Shown here one piece after another: positions 1-9,433 of a stretch of DNA of 64,000 bases (its first letter is position 1; each line of letters begins with the position of its first letter). The position numbers were made by a program, and so were the translations under genes. The stretch comes from Herpetosiphon aurantiacus DSM 785 (GTDB lineage Bacteria; Chloroflexota; Chloroflexia; Chloroflexales; Herpetosiphonaceae). The notes below the pieces were generated by a model that saw only the letters and a program-made list of their open reading frames with translations, made no database searches and was not told the origin of the DNA. Where the stretch lies: positions 2,371,199 through 2,435,198 of the forward strand of contig CP000875.1 of NCBI GenBank assembly GCA_000018565.1. The letters run 5' to 3'.

Positions 1-3000
1 GCCTCTGGGCTACGGCCTGAGCGTTGATGCCCACGATCCATGAGGTTGCGGGCTTCGCGCACTTGCTCGTCGGCAGCCCGATATAGCTCGCGCCAGCGCT
101 CACAGGCTGCATCGAACTGCATCGGAGCTTCAGCTAAGGTGCGCTCGACATACTGTGGGCCAAAGCTTTGCAAGGTCGCCAGATCAATCTGGCACTGATC
201 GATAATGCGCTGGCATGCCTCAATGCATTGAGCTTGTTGGGGCGGCGAAAGATGAATTTGGGCTTGAATCGCTGGCCAAAGTGGATACCCAACTTGGCTC
301 GTATCAACCAGATCCAACATTGAATGTTGCATGCCAAGGCCAGTTTTACTTAACCAGACTGCATGAATGTGTGCCCGCAGCAAATCTTCGTTGACCAAAT
401 CGATCTGTGGTGGGGCAACCACCCCAGCCACCATCGCTGGCTGACGATCAAAGAAGTATTGGTCGTGACCGCTGCCAACCGAGCAGTAGGTTTCGATCAG
501 GGCTGGTTGCCCTGAGCGTCCGGCGCGGCCTGAGCGTTGGGCATAATTGGCGGGGGTTGGGGGCACATTGCGCATATGCACCACATTCAAATCCCCAATA
601 TCAATGCCTAACTCCATCGTTGGCGAGCAAAACAAGACAGGCAAGGTTCCGGCACTAAAGCATTGCTCGCGGTCTTGGCGTTTTGCTTGAGCAACTTGCC
701 CGGTATGCTCGCGACTTTCCATCGCTTGCAGATTGTGGGCCATATGCTGATACAGATTTTGGAAAAAGCGATTGATTGGCCGTGGCGCTGGGCTAAAACC
801 CTTGAGCATCCGCGAACGAGCGAGATTGGGCGGCGGAGGTGTGCCATCGCCCGCTCGCCAGAGCAAGGCATCGCGGCTAATTTGCAGCTCGCGCGAGGCT
901 CCCGTGCCAACATCGGTCAAGATATTGCCAACTAAGGCTTCAACTAGCACTTCGAGCAGCGGCCAATATTCCTTTTCACTGAGGGTTTTGGTGAGGCTTG
1001 GCCAGGTTTGTTCCGCCCGTAAAAATCGACCTAAAGCTGAGCTAGCGCCTAAGCTCTGGCCGTCGCCCGAACCTCTACCGTCGGGAGTTGGCACAATAAA
1101 GCGTTTGGCTGAGGTGAATTCGCGTTCATTCATCTGCCACGATTCTTGGAGCAGGGCTTCGATGCTGGTGACCATGCGTTTTTGCTCCTGCTCTTGCAAA
1201 CATGGAGCATTGATCGCTAATCCATTACGCATATAATTAAGGATTGTCCGCAGAATTTGTTCCCGTTGGTGGGAGGGGGTTGCGGCAAGTAGCTCGTGTC
1301 TGGCCCAGAGGTCGGTTTGCTGGGCCAAATCGTCAAGCCCATCGTAATCAATCTGTAGCAAGCCAACTTGTTCGAGGTTGGGCTGGGTTACACGCCAACT
1401 TCGGCGTAAATCTTCGTAGATCCGATATTCAATCAAGCGAATCAAGGCATCGTCGATTTTTGCCCGCTTATTTGGCAGCGTAGTTTCTTCTTTGGCATAG
1501 GCTGTTTGAGGCAAATTAAGCGCCTCAAACACCGCTTGGGCAATCGTGGTGTAGTCGAGGGCGCGACCAGCAGGCTGTTGACGAACCGCGCTATAAATTG
1601 CTGCCCGCAGTTGGGCCACACTCACAAAATCATTGAAATGGCCCGCTTGAAGTGATGCATCTTGGCGGTTATCGGTAAAACTGAGCATCTTTTGGGCCGC
1701 AGGCTGCTCGGGCAAGGCCTGGCGTAGCTGCTGAACTGTGGCCAAGGCGAGGACCGTCGTGGCGGTGGAGCGGCCTTCGCTGCTGAGCCGCGCTAATTTA
1801 CTAAAATCGCTCTCACGTTTGGTATAGAGCGTGCCGCAGTTTAAACAACTCAGAAACGGGCTTGGAATAAACCATGCCGTTGGATCATGCTCGTTGCCAA
1901 GGCTGCCATTCGTCCGAACCGTAAGTCGTTGGGGGATAAACTGCTTAAAATCTTTTTTGACTGTTCCACGGCCATTGGTGCTTTTGTTAAACCAGCTATC
2001 TGGCAACATCTCAATCGCGTCGTCGCTCCAAACATCTTCGCCGAGCAAGGCATAGCCAGGCATGCTGGTGCTCTGCTCGTGGCTTTGGGCAAAGGGCTGA
2101 CGTGGCAGGAGCGTTTGCCTATGGGCATCGTAATTGCATTGATAATAGTGTTGACCACAGTTACGACAAAAGACCAGTGGAAATAACAGCTGTGGGTTAT
2201 CACGGTCGCCAATGGTATGTTGGCCTTCTGAGGTGAGTTTGCGCTCAGGCGGATGGGCTAGGGTTGCATAGATCGTGCCGCCCTGCGAGATGAACTGATG
2301 CAGTTTAAAGGTAAAGGCCTGCCGACCATTGAGCGCATCCTCAACGGTGCTACCAAGTTGCAACATTGCCTGAAGCTGGTGTAAACAGTGTGCCTGATCA
2401 ACTCCGGTCTCGTCAGCAAGCGCTTGTGCCCCTTGGGCAAGGGTTTTGGGTTTGGCGCGGCGCAGGGTATTGGTCTGATCGGTGGTGATGCCAAAGGTTT
2501 GTTCGATCCACGCGGCTAACGGATGATATTTGAAGGTATCCCATTCCATCGTGGCAGGAATTGGCTGGAGCAACGTTTCACGGAGTTGGCTCGCTGAGGG
2601 TTGGCCGAAAAATATCACCGATTTAATCAATTGCTCTTCGATAATCTGCGAAGCAGGAATGTTAACGCCAAAAATGGTGCTAGCAATTGCCGCAACTGCG
2701 CTTTTGCGATCATCAGCGACGGTGCTGCTGGCCATGGTTGCGCTGGTTCCGATACAAATCAATTCTGGATTGCCGCTGCGTTCGCGTAAACGACGCACCA
2801 ACAGCGCGACATCGCCACCTTGACGGCCTCGGTAGGTATGCAGCTCATCGAGCACCAGAAATTGTAAATTTGCCGTCTGCTGATCAACAAATGGCGCTTC
2901 GTCGGGCCGGGTGAGCATCAATTCGAGCATGACATAATTGGTGAGCAAAATATGCGGTGGGTTGGCTTGAATTGCTCGTTTGGTTGCTTCTTTATCTTGC

Positions 3001-3536
3001 CCGGTATAGCTTTCGACCCGAATTGGACAAGCGTCGCCTAGATGGCCTAAAAATTCCTTAATTGCTGCCATTTGCGAGTTGATCAAGGCATTCATTGGGT
3101 AGACGATAATTGCCCGAACTTTGCCTTGTTCTGGTTGATGTTTAAGCACATGATCGAAAATAGGCAGGATGTAGGTGAGACTTTTGCCCGAGCCAGTGCC
3201 AGTTGTTACGACATAATGGCGTTTTTCTTGCGCCAAGCCCAAAGCGGTGATTTGGTGGCTGTATAACTTGAGTGAACGCAGTTGTTGCTGGCGATCACGC
3301 TTTTGGAAAATATATTGACATAATGGATGGAGTTTCTGAGCGTTAACCAAATCCTCAACTGTGCCCCCTTGTTGGTAGGCCGGCGACAATTGAATTAGGG
3401 CATCGGGCCAGAGCGAACCACCCTGAATGTTGCTGGTTACAAACTGCTGAATCTCGGGATCAAGGATGCTAAGAAACCCTTGGGTATATTGACTGTATTG
3501 ATCAATAATCTGGTTGCGAAGCTGAAAAATATCCAT
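1..3536 (-). CDS. YprA/Druantia-like SF2 helicase, C-terminus outside window
   Basis: About 1178 residues are visible and the frame is still open at the left edge. The ATG at 3534-3536 follows GAGGG at good spacing. Walker A is TGTGSGKS (K118) and Walker B is DELH (D230-H233) inside DELHTYRGRQGGD. Two CxxC pairs, near residues 455 (CRNC) and 564 (CLNC), suggest a zinc ribbon. SFTDNRQDASLQAGHFNDF lies near 622, and CSPTMELGIDIGDLNVVH with QRSGRAGRSGQ (motifs V-VI) near 972-1010. This motif set is that of the large YprA/DUF1998-type helicases used in Druantia and related defence systems; it lacks the VGVD-type motif V of DISARM DrmA. It is the third gene of a minus-strand set behind the McrB-like and DUF2357-like genes, separated from them by a palindromic repeat. 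It probably translocates on or unwinds invading DNA. A DUF1998 tail is expected but lies outside the window. Confidence 0.88.
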   Translation of the reverse strand, partial: MDIFQLRNQIIDQYSQYTQGFLSILDPEIQQFVTSNIQGGSLWPDALIQLSPAYQQGGTVEDLVNAQKLHPLCQYIFQKRDRQQQLRSLKLYSHQITALGLAQEKRHYVVTTGTGSGKSLTYILPIFDHVLKHQPEQGKVRAIIVYPMNALINSQMAAIKEFLGHLGDACPIRVESYTGQDKEATKRAIQANPPHILLTNYVMLELMLTRPDEAPFVDQQTANLQFLVLDELHTYRGRQGGDVALLVRRLRERSGNPELICIGTSATMASSTVADDRKSAVAAIASTIFGVNIPASQIIEEQLIKSVIFFGQPSASQLRETLLQPIPATMEWDTFKYHPLAAWIEQTFGITTDQTNTLRRAKPKTLAQGAQALADETGVDQAHCLHQLQAMLQLGSTVEDALNGRQAFTFKLHQFISQGGTIYATLAHPPERKLTSEGQHTIGDRDNPQLLFPLVFCRNCGQHYYQCNYDAHRQTLLPRQPFAQSHEQSTSMPGYALLGEDVWSDDAIEMLPDSWFNKSTNGRGTVKKDFKQFIPQRLTVRTNGSLGNEHDPTAWFIPSPFLSCLNCGTLYTKRESDFSKLARLSSEGRSTATTVLALATVQQLRQALPEQPAAQKMLSFTDNRQDASLQAGHFNDFVSVAQLRAAIYSAVRQQPAGRALDYTTIAQAVFEALNLPQTAYAKEETTLPNKRAKIDDALIRLIEYRIYEDLRRSWRVTQPNLEQVGLLQIDYDGLDDLAQQTDLWARHELLAATPSHQREQILRTILNYMRNGLAINAPCLQEQEQKRMVTSIEALLQESWQMNEREFTSAKRFIVPTPDGRGSGDGQSLGASSALGRFLRAEQTWPSLTKTLSEKEYWPLLEVLVEALVGNILTDVGTGASRELQISRDALLWRAGDGTPPPPNLARSRMLKGFSPAPRPINRFFQNLYQHMAHNLQAMESREHTGQVAQAKRQDREQCFSAGTLPVLFCSPTMELGIDIGDLNVVHMRNVPPTPANYAQRSGRAGRSGQPALIETYCSVGSGHDQYFFDRQPAMVAGVVAPPQIDLVNEDLLRAHIHAVWLSKTGLGMQHSMLDLVDTSQVGYPLWPAIQAQIHLSPPQQAQCIEACQRIIDQCQIDLATLQSFGPQYVERTLAEAPMQFDAACERWRELYRAADEQVREARNLMDRGHQRSGRSPE

Positions 3537-3587
3537 ATCTTGCCCTCTAAATGCTAGTGCTGCCTTGTGGAAGTTTATATCGAAACC

Positions 3588-3694
3588 ATGCCCTCACCCC
3601 CGACCCCTCTCCCACTGCGGCGGGCGAGGGGAGCCTTTGGTTTAGTAGTTCCCCCTCGCTCGCCTGCGGGAGAGGGTGCTAGGGGGTGAGGGAA
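3588..3694. repeat. Palindromic GC-rich intergenic repeat, copy 1
   Basis: The segment opens with CATGCCCTCACCCCC and closes with GGGGGTGAGGGAAC, with internal arms of CCCTCTCCC and GGGAGAGGG type, so it can fold into a long GC-rich hairpin. It fills the gap between the helicase start and the stop of the DUF2357-type gene and may attenuate transcription between them. The family recurs at six further places in the first 26 kb. Confidence 0.85.
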
Positions 3695-3696
3695 CA

Positions 3697-6057
3697 CTAT
3701 CCTTGCCACGCAAGTAACAACACATCAAGCAACCCACGCCCAAGCGGACTCATTTGGCAAACGAGGTCTTGCATCGCACCATAGGCGGTCCGCGAAACAG
3801 GTTCCACGTGGGCGGCATTGTTGCGAGCATCTTTAACCCGATTGAGCAACTGAATAAATTTAATGAAATTGAAGCTATAGTCCATTTCGTTAAATGTTAC
3901 TTCAGGCTGCCAATGGCGCTTCACATGCTTCGTAATCAAGTCCCAATTGGCTTGATCGGCCCATGGTTTGTATTCTAAAAAGGTCAGTTTGCCCATAGTC
4001 TGGTTATGTGGTCTGGCCAAATCGCCTAGCAGCCTGACCCCTGTGAAAACTCGTTCTTTGAGCATACGCTCCATCACGCTGCCAATGTGAATCGCCGGAG
4101 CCGAAAAATCGGGCGCATTGATGCTATCAAGCTGATCGGTCAGGAAGATCGCGAGCGCCAACGACTCTTTGGCATAGGTATCAAGCCGATCAAAGGTTTG
4201 GCGCATCCCTAGATCACGCACTCGATTGAAGTAGTATTCCCATTGGATGTTGTTGATGCTGGCAAACTGACGAGTTAGCGATTCGACCTCTTTCACGATG
4301 CGAGCCAGGGTTTGCTCATCGAGTTCATCGGTGGTGGCGAGAATATGTTTGAGTTCGTTGAGCAGATCGGCGGCGGTGCGCAAGGGGCGAATTGGCTTGC
4401 GGCGATTGGGCCAGCCGATAATCTGACAAACATGGGGATCTTCACAACATTGCCGCCCACGATGCACTAGATCAATGCGCCACTCACCAATATGGGGTTT
4501 GGGGCAGAGCACAACTTCATCAAGCTCGTTGCCAGCAATGCCATACCTTGCCAGCAACGGCAAGCGATCGGTGGTGCTGAGGGTATCAAGAAACATCCCA
4601 TGACAGGCGATCTGGCGCGGTTGGCTCAGCTGCTTGTGGGCTGTTTCCAGCAGCTCGATCAGGGTTTGCTGGACGTTGGTTAATTGATTGCTGCTTTGCG
4701 GCTGAAGTTGGTGTAAATGCACCGCTTGGGTGGGCATCACATTGTGGGCTAAGCCTGGCGCTGGAGTAATCCTATAGTTTGCGGTTGATGGGCCGCTGTT
4801 GGCAGCTTGCTCGCTGTGATCATTCGTATTGGGCCGCAAAAAAGCAAACAGCAGCGTGCCATGCTCCTCGCCCAACAGCGCCAGATCGGCAATCATGCGC
4901 TTGATTGGCTCAGCCGGAACTTTATGCGGCTGATCAAGATCAAATGGTCGGTAGTATTTGGCATCCCAGATGATGCCTGGCTCGCGCCAAAATTGTTGCC
5001 CCTCATGGACTATTTTGAGCATGGGGGGATGGATACGGGTCAGATAAAAGTCGGGCCGCACGTTCGGCACTTGGTCGCGAGCTGCACTGGTGGTCCAGTT
5101 GGCGCTTGGATTAGGCACAGCTTGATCGTGGCGCAATTCGTAGCGCACCTCGTCGTCGCCCGAACCCCAGCGAAATTGGAGTCGCACGCTGGCTTTAACT
5201 TTTGGGTAAACAATCAGCTCAAGCTTTTGCTGTTCAGTTAATAAATCGGCTAGCTCGTAGAAAATCCAGAGCTGATAGAGATAATTGTCGCGATCGGGGT
5301 TGCTGCCCAATAGATCGTGATCGGGGCTGGTTGGGAGCCGCCGCAGTAACTGGAGATTGTGCAGCCGCTGATACCATTCGATCAGATCTTGGTAGGCGCT
5401 GTTGCTGCCAGGAATTAAATTATTGCTGACGTGTAGCACCAAATTTGGGCCATCGGAATATTCGCTATGCAGCCCAGCGATAATCTGGGTGGCTTGGCTG
5501 CGCAAGCTGGCAAATTGTGGAAATGCCAACTCACGCTCGCAGCGTTCTACAATCTCGGTCAGTGGGTGACGCAAGGCCGCCGCCCCAACCGCGAGATTTT
5601 CATCCCAAAGCAATGCTTCGCCCAATTGATGATATTCCAGCAGGGCCACAACCGTCAGCAAATTCTCGGGAATTGCAAAATCGCGGCGTTGTTGGCGAGT
5701 GACCATGGTTAAGGGCGGCTCGCCTGGCCGTTCATCCCAGGTTGCTGCTAGCGTGCGATCCCAGTCGATCTGGCCGCGAGCTGGTGGTTCTTCAACCACC
5801 AAACTGCGCGGCGCGGCAAAACTGAGGCGACGCACGATGCGCGGCAGAATATGCTCAAACAGCTCATCGCGTAGATGAAACATGGTGGCTAAATCGCGAT
5901 AGCGGGTCAGCGTTGGGTCATCTTCAATCGCAAAGCCTGCGAATGCCGCAACAAACTGCTGAAAATTGGCCTGATTGTGGCGTAGCAATAGCTCGATCAG
6001 GCGGGCTTGTATGGTGGCGAAGGTACTTTGCTCAATTGGCGTTGGGCTATACACCAT
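3697..6057 (-). CDS. DUF2357-type PD-(D/E)XK protein with C-terminal HEPN-like motif
   Basis: The protein has 786 residues from ATG 6057, which shares one base with the stop of the upstream McrB-like gene (TGATG); a GTG at 6060 is an alternative start. The central part carries RPDFYL (P335-D336) and, about 29 residues later, IIWDAKYY (D365-x-K367), the layout of a PD-(D/E)XK nuclease as in McrC and DUF2357 partners of McrB-type ATPases. Near the C-terminus, RVKDARNNAAHVEP holds R745-N-x3-H750, the RNxxxH signature of HEPN ribonucleases. The first 250 residues match nothing I recognise. Tight coupling to the AAA+ gene implies a McrBC-like complex in which this subunit cuts. DNA cleavage fits the family; RNA cleavage by the tail is inference from one short motif. 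Confidence 0.75.
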   Translation of the reverse strand: MVYSPTPIEQSTFATIQARLIELLLRHNQANFQQFVAAFAGFAIEDDPTLTRYRDLATMFHLRDELFEHILPRIVRRLSFAAPRSLVVEEPPARGQIDWDRTLAATWDERPGEPPLTMVTRQQRRDFAIPENLLTVVALLEYHQLGEALLWDENLAVGAAALRHPLTEIVERCERELAFPQFASLRSQATQIIAGLHSEYSDGPNLVLHVSNNLIPGSNSAYQDLIEWYQRLHNLQLLRRLPTSPDHDLLGSNPDRDNYLYQLWIFYELADLLTEQQKLELIVYPKVKASVRLQFRWGSGDDEVRYELRHDQAVPNPSANWTTSAARDQVPNVRPDFYLTRIHPPMLKIVHEGQQFWREPGIIWDAKYYRPFDLDQPHKVPAEPIKRMIADLALLGEEHGTLLFAFLRPNTNDHSEQAANSGPSTANYRITPAPGLAHNVMPTQAVHLHQLQPQSSNQLTNVQQTLIELLETAHKQLSQPRQIACHGMFLDTLSTTDRLPLLARYGIAGNELDEVVLCPKPHIGEWRIDLVHRGRQCCEDPHVCQIIGWPNRRKPIRPLRTAADLLNELKHILATTDELDEQTLARIVKEVESLTRQFASINNIQWEYYFNRVRDLGMRQTFDRLDTYAKESLALAIFLTDQLDSINAPDFSAPAIHIGSVMERMLKERVFTGVRLLGDLARPHNQTMGKLTFLEYKPWADQANWDLITKHVKRHWQPEVTFNEMDYSFNFIKFIQLLNRVKDARNNAAHVEPVSRTAYGAMQDLVCQMSPLGRGLLDVLLLAWQG

Positions 6058-8873
6058 CACAGGCCTCGTTCGCTGCTGAACGTGCGCAAGCGTTGGGCAA
6101 ATTGACTGGTTTGATCGAGCAGCAATTCTGTGCCGAGATCAAAAATTTGGCTAATGTGCGTCATCGTTAGCTCATCAATGTTGGCTATGTTGATCGAGCC
6201 ACTAGCATGCTTGGGGCTAGCTGTTTGGAGTTGGGTTAAATGGCTGGCTTGGCGCGGCAACGGCAGGCTCTTGATGATCGTTTTGAGCTGCTCACTAAAT
6301 TCTTTGGGATTGTGAGCATAGGCCAGATAGGCCAATAAGGCCCGCTGTTCATCGCGATTGAGCACTTGCAGTTGGTCGGCCAAGGTATCGGCAAGGGCGT
6401 AATCGAGCGCATCGTGCCAACTCAAGCCAATGGCATGGCCAGCAAAGGTTGCGGCATACACTGCCTCGGCCTGGGCAGTGCCAAGCTGGCGATAGACCCG
6501 AATTGCGCTGAAGATGCGCCAGAAACTATCCAATACATCTTTGGCATCCTGATTTTCGACCTCTAGCCGATAGTTGACCCGTGAGCCGTCACCATCGCGA
6601 TTGATCTCGCGATTAACATTGAGCACACCACGCCACGTGGCTCGTCCGGCTGCATCGTTGCTGGCGATGGTATCGAGTTTTTGGTCGCTCAGGCGTAAAA
6701 GGGCACGATAGGCCGCGATGCCTTGCTCTTCATCGGCATCGTCGCTGCTTGGTGGCAACAGATCAATAAAGACAAAACGCCGTTTCATGGCTTCGCTCAT
6801 TTGGTTGAGAAAGTGACGATCAAACGAGTTGAGCGTGCCGATGATGCGGAAATCGCGTGGCAAAGGCACTTGCACTACAACGCCATCGTCGGTTGGGATG
6901 CTGAGTGGGGCGTTGCGTTGGCCGCCAAGGGTCGTGAGCAAGCTGCCAAAAGCGGCATCAATATGCGCTCGGGTAAATTCGTCGATGACCAGCCAGCGAC
7001 CACGGTAGCGTTGCTGTTTAACCATCACCTCAGTGCGTTGCAGGGTTTCGGGGTTGGGCACGTTTTCGCCGTCGTAGCCCGCATAGTTCGAAAGCACTGC
7101 GCTGGTGAGGCAGCCATGGCGCACTCCATACACCAAGGTTTTGCCGCCAGCACTGCGCTGGAGTTGAGGCACGATGCCGCCAATAATATCTCGGCTGCTC
7201 CAGGTTTCGGTGGCAGTTTCAATTTGAACGGCATAGCCATGGCGGGTATGGCGCTCTTCAATTGGTGGCTCGGTCGGTGGTAAGGCAGGCGAGGTTGGCA
7301 TGCGCAAGCTGATACTGGCATCAGTATCGCGCCAGAAGATCTCGGGCAGCCGTTGGGCTAAGTGGGTTTTGCCAGTGCCTGGCGGGCCACTCAAAATCAC
7401 ATGCTGGCCTGCGATCAGGGCGCGGTAGATTCGCAGTAGGGTGACGCGGTTGACCAACAGTTCGCGTTGCAGTTCGGCGATGCGCTCGTTGAGCACGGCG
7501 GTGGTCAGTTGCGGCAGCGGTTGATCTTGCAAGGCGCTATCCATGGTGCTGCGTTGGCTGCGTTGCACGCGCTCGATATGCTCAAGAAAGCTATTGATCG
7601 CATGGGCAGTGGGGGTGGTTGGGTTGGCTATGGGTTGTAAGGCAGCGGGGCGACTGCGCAGCCAACTATGCTCGCCCTGCTCAATCAAGCCTGCCTCGCG
7701 ATACCAATCACGTAACAAGGCCGGGCCAGGCCATGCTTCGGCGGGGTGAGCTACTCCATCGAAGGGCATCGCCATAATTGGTAGCCAATAATCGTCGTTA
7801 GCTTCGCTATCGGGCAGCACGAGGGTTAGCGCACTATAGCGCAGCATGGTTTCCTCATGCAGATCGTTGAGGTGCGGCCAGCGCCGATAGCGGTCGTCGG
7901 GCAGTTGCTCAACTAAACGTAACAGTTGCAATACATCAAGCAGATCATCGGCATTCGGGCGGGCCGTGAGTTGTACTAAGGGTGGGTTGGCCTGCCCGAG
8001 CACATCAACGATTTGCTCGGCACTGTAACTGTTGGTGGAGAGCATGGCTACCAGCTGAATATAGGGGCGTAGTTTTGGCCCCAATGGCAGGGGCACAGGG
8101 AAATCAGGCCGCTGAGTTTCATCATGTTGAATGGCATAGAAGCTGAAGTTTGCCCCATACTGTGGGGTCAAGGCGCGGCGAATCTCCCACAACTGGCGAT
8201 CAATATCGTTGCTGGTGGTTTGTTTATGATGGGCATATTGGCGAGCATAATTAGCTTTATGATCACGCGAAACGATCGATTCAAAGCTATCGGGGTGTAC
8301 CAGATGCAGCAGCATTTCGCGGGCGGCATAGGCGGTTTTGATTGGCAGCGAGAATAAAATCTGCTTAAATTCCCATGGATCAGCCAATGCTGTTGTACGA
8401 GCTGCCTGCGATAGCCCTTTCCAGTGTTGCATAAATTCGATGATAAAGCTTAGTTGGTAAAATTTGTAGGTCTGATAGGCTGTGCCGGTGTTGGCGATGC
8501 CTTGATCAAGCGCTCCGTCAAGCTCATGGGGAATGCTGACTGGCTCGGGTGACCATTTGAGGATGGTATTAATCTGGTCGCGCTTGGCGCGTCCGGTGAT
8601 TTTGCGCGAAATCAGATAGTAGACAAATTGGAGTTCGGCAGCAAGCTGGATGATGGTTGGTTGCGCTTCATGCAGTTGGCGTTGGAATTTGATCATGAAG
8701 CTATCAGCTGATTCGTCGGGTTGGCCGACGAAGCGTTGGTAGAGATCATCAAGGTTGGCCGCACTCCAAACAGCAACGCCAGGCGTAAATAGCGAATCGT
8801 CAGCCCGCAATGCTCGATCAACAAAGCTCTGAGCGGCGGCGTAGAACAGCGGACGATCATCGACTCGGGCCAT
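6057..8873 (-). CDS. McrB-like AAA+ ATPase/GTPase
   Basis: The protein has 938 residues and starts at ATG 8871-8873 behind GGAG. Residues 1-470 form a domain I cannot assign; the DUF3578 DNA-binding domain of E. coli McrB is not evident. The AAA+ core has Walker A GPPGTGKT (K502), Walker B WLVIDEF (D631-E632) followed by TRAHIDAAFGSLLTTLGG, and a sensor segment IIGTLNSFDRHFLNQMSEAMKRRF, matching the McrB/MoxR group. An insertion between Walker A and B contains the EERHTRHGYAVQIETATETWSSRDIIGG region. It should form a ring motor that translocates nucleic acid and activates the DUF2357-type nuclease encoded immediately downstream. Its promoter is divergent from the SNF2 helicase gene, which suggests shared control of both arms of the defence locus. 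Confidence 0.85.
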   Translation of the reverse strand: MARVDDRPLFYAAAQSFVDRALRADDSLFTPGVAVWSAANLDDLYQRFVGQPDESADSFMIKFQRQLHEAQPTIIQLAAELQFVYYLISRKITGRAKRDQINTILKWSPEPVSIPHELDGALDQGIANTGTAYQTYKFYQLSFIIEFMQHWKGLSQAARTTALADPWEFKQILFSLPIKTAYAAREMLLHLVHPDSFESIVSRDHKANYARQYAHHKQTTSNDIDRQLWEIRRALTPQYGANFSFYAIQHDETQRPDFPVPLPLGPKLRPYIQLVAMLSTNSYSAEQIVDVLGQANPPLVQLTARPNADDLLDVLQLLRLVEQLPDDRYRRWPHLNDLHEETMLRYSALTLVLPDSEANDDYWLPIMAMPFDGVAHPAEAWPGPALLRDWYREAGLIEQGEHSWLRSRPAALQPIANPTTPTAHAINSFLEHIERVQRSQRSTMDSALQDQPLPQLTTAVLNERIAELQRELLVNRVTLLRIYRALIAGQHVILSGPPGTGKTHLAQRLPEIFWRDTDASISLRMPTSPALPPTEPPIEERHTRHGYAVQIETATETWSSRDIIGGIVPQLQRSAGGKTLVYGVRHGCLTSAVLSNYAGYDGENVPNPETLQRTEVMVKQQRYRGRWLVIDEFTRAHIDAAFGSLLTTLGGQRNAPLSIPTDDGVVVQVPLPRDFRIIGTLNSFDRHFLNQMSEAMKRRFVFIDLLPPSSDDADEEQGIAAYRALLRLSDQKLDTIASNDAAGRATWRGVLNVNREINRDGDGSRVNYRLEVENQDAKDVLDSFWRIFSAIRVYRQLGTAQAEAVYAATFAGHAIGLSWHDALDYALADTLADQLQVLNRDEQRALLAYLAYAHNPKEFSEQLKTIIKSLPLPRQASHLTQLQTASPKHASGSINIANIDELTMTHISQIFDLGTELLLDQTSQFAQRLRTFSSERGL

Positions 8874-8931
8874 GATGTCAACTCCTTTGGTGCTCGCGAG
8901 GTTGTAGGTTGCCTCTAGGTTGCTGGGCCTC

Positions 8932-8960
8932 AGTATACCATTAGCATGCGGTTCGGTGAA
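8932..8960 (-). promoter_or_regulatory. Sigma-70-like promoter for the McrB-like gene
   Basis: On the minus strand the sequence reads TTCACC (8960-8955), a 17-base spacer, then TATACT (8937-8932), about 60 bases before the ATG at 8873. The -10 lies within an inverted repeat, CAGTATACCA at 8931-8940 and TGGTATACTG at 8968-8977, whose right arm also puts a TATACT on the plus strand. One regulator could therefore bind both arms. The call is based on consensus similarity only. Confidence 0.55.
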
Positions 8961-8984
8961 ATTTTTTTGGTATACTGGGCTGGG

Positions 8985-9411
8985 ATGCCCTCACCCCCTA
9001 GCTCCTGCCTTACAAGGGTAGGTTTTTAACAATGATTGGGTGGGATGTGGAGTCGATGGTCATGCCCTCACCCCCTCGCCCCCTCTCCCGCAGGCGAGCG
9101 AGGGGGAAGCACCGAACCAAACGCCCCTCGCCCACACGCGAGGTAAGGGGGGACCACCGAACTAAACGCCCCTCGCCCGCCGCAGTGGGAGAGGGGTTGG
9201 GGGTGAGGGAACGCTTACAAATGATTGGGTGGGATGTGGAGTCGATGGTCATGCCCTCACCCCCTCGCCCCCTCTCCCGCAGGCGAGCGAGGGGGAAGCA
9301 CCGAACCAAACGCCCCTCGCCCACACGCGAGGTAAGGGGGAAGCATTCGATCATGAAGCTTGGAATGCCCCTCGCCCGCCGCAGTGGGAGAGGGGTTGGG
9401 GGTGAGGGGTC
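8985..9411. repeat. Palindromic repeat cluster 2 with an exact 121-bp direct duplication
   Basis: This stretch holds several CCCTCACCCCC ... GGGGGTGAGGG units and no gene. Bases 9031-9151 and 9220-9340 are identical over 121 bp (offset 189) and include unique-looking flank (AATGATTGGGTGGGATGTGG) as well as repeat core, so a unit has been duplicated in tandem. The cluster separates the divergent promoter region from the SNF2 helicase start. If transcription begins near 8980, it becomes a structured leader of about 450 nt. Confidence 0.9.
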
Positions 9412-9433
9412 TTAAAACCTTGAGGTGAATTGA

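Noticed and set aside
9031-9340. CRISPR-like direct repeats
   Set aside because: There are only two copies of a 121-bp unit with no regular short spacers and no cas genes.
9010-9415. Open frames on both strands inside the repeat array, also at 12345-12611, 16591-16868 and 24413-24670
   Set aside because: Their protein sequence is only the translated palindromic repeat (PSPPPPLSR-like strings), repeated from place to place, with no ribosome-binding site.
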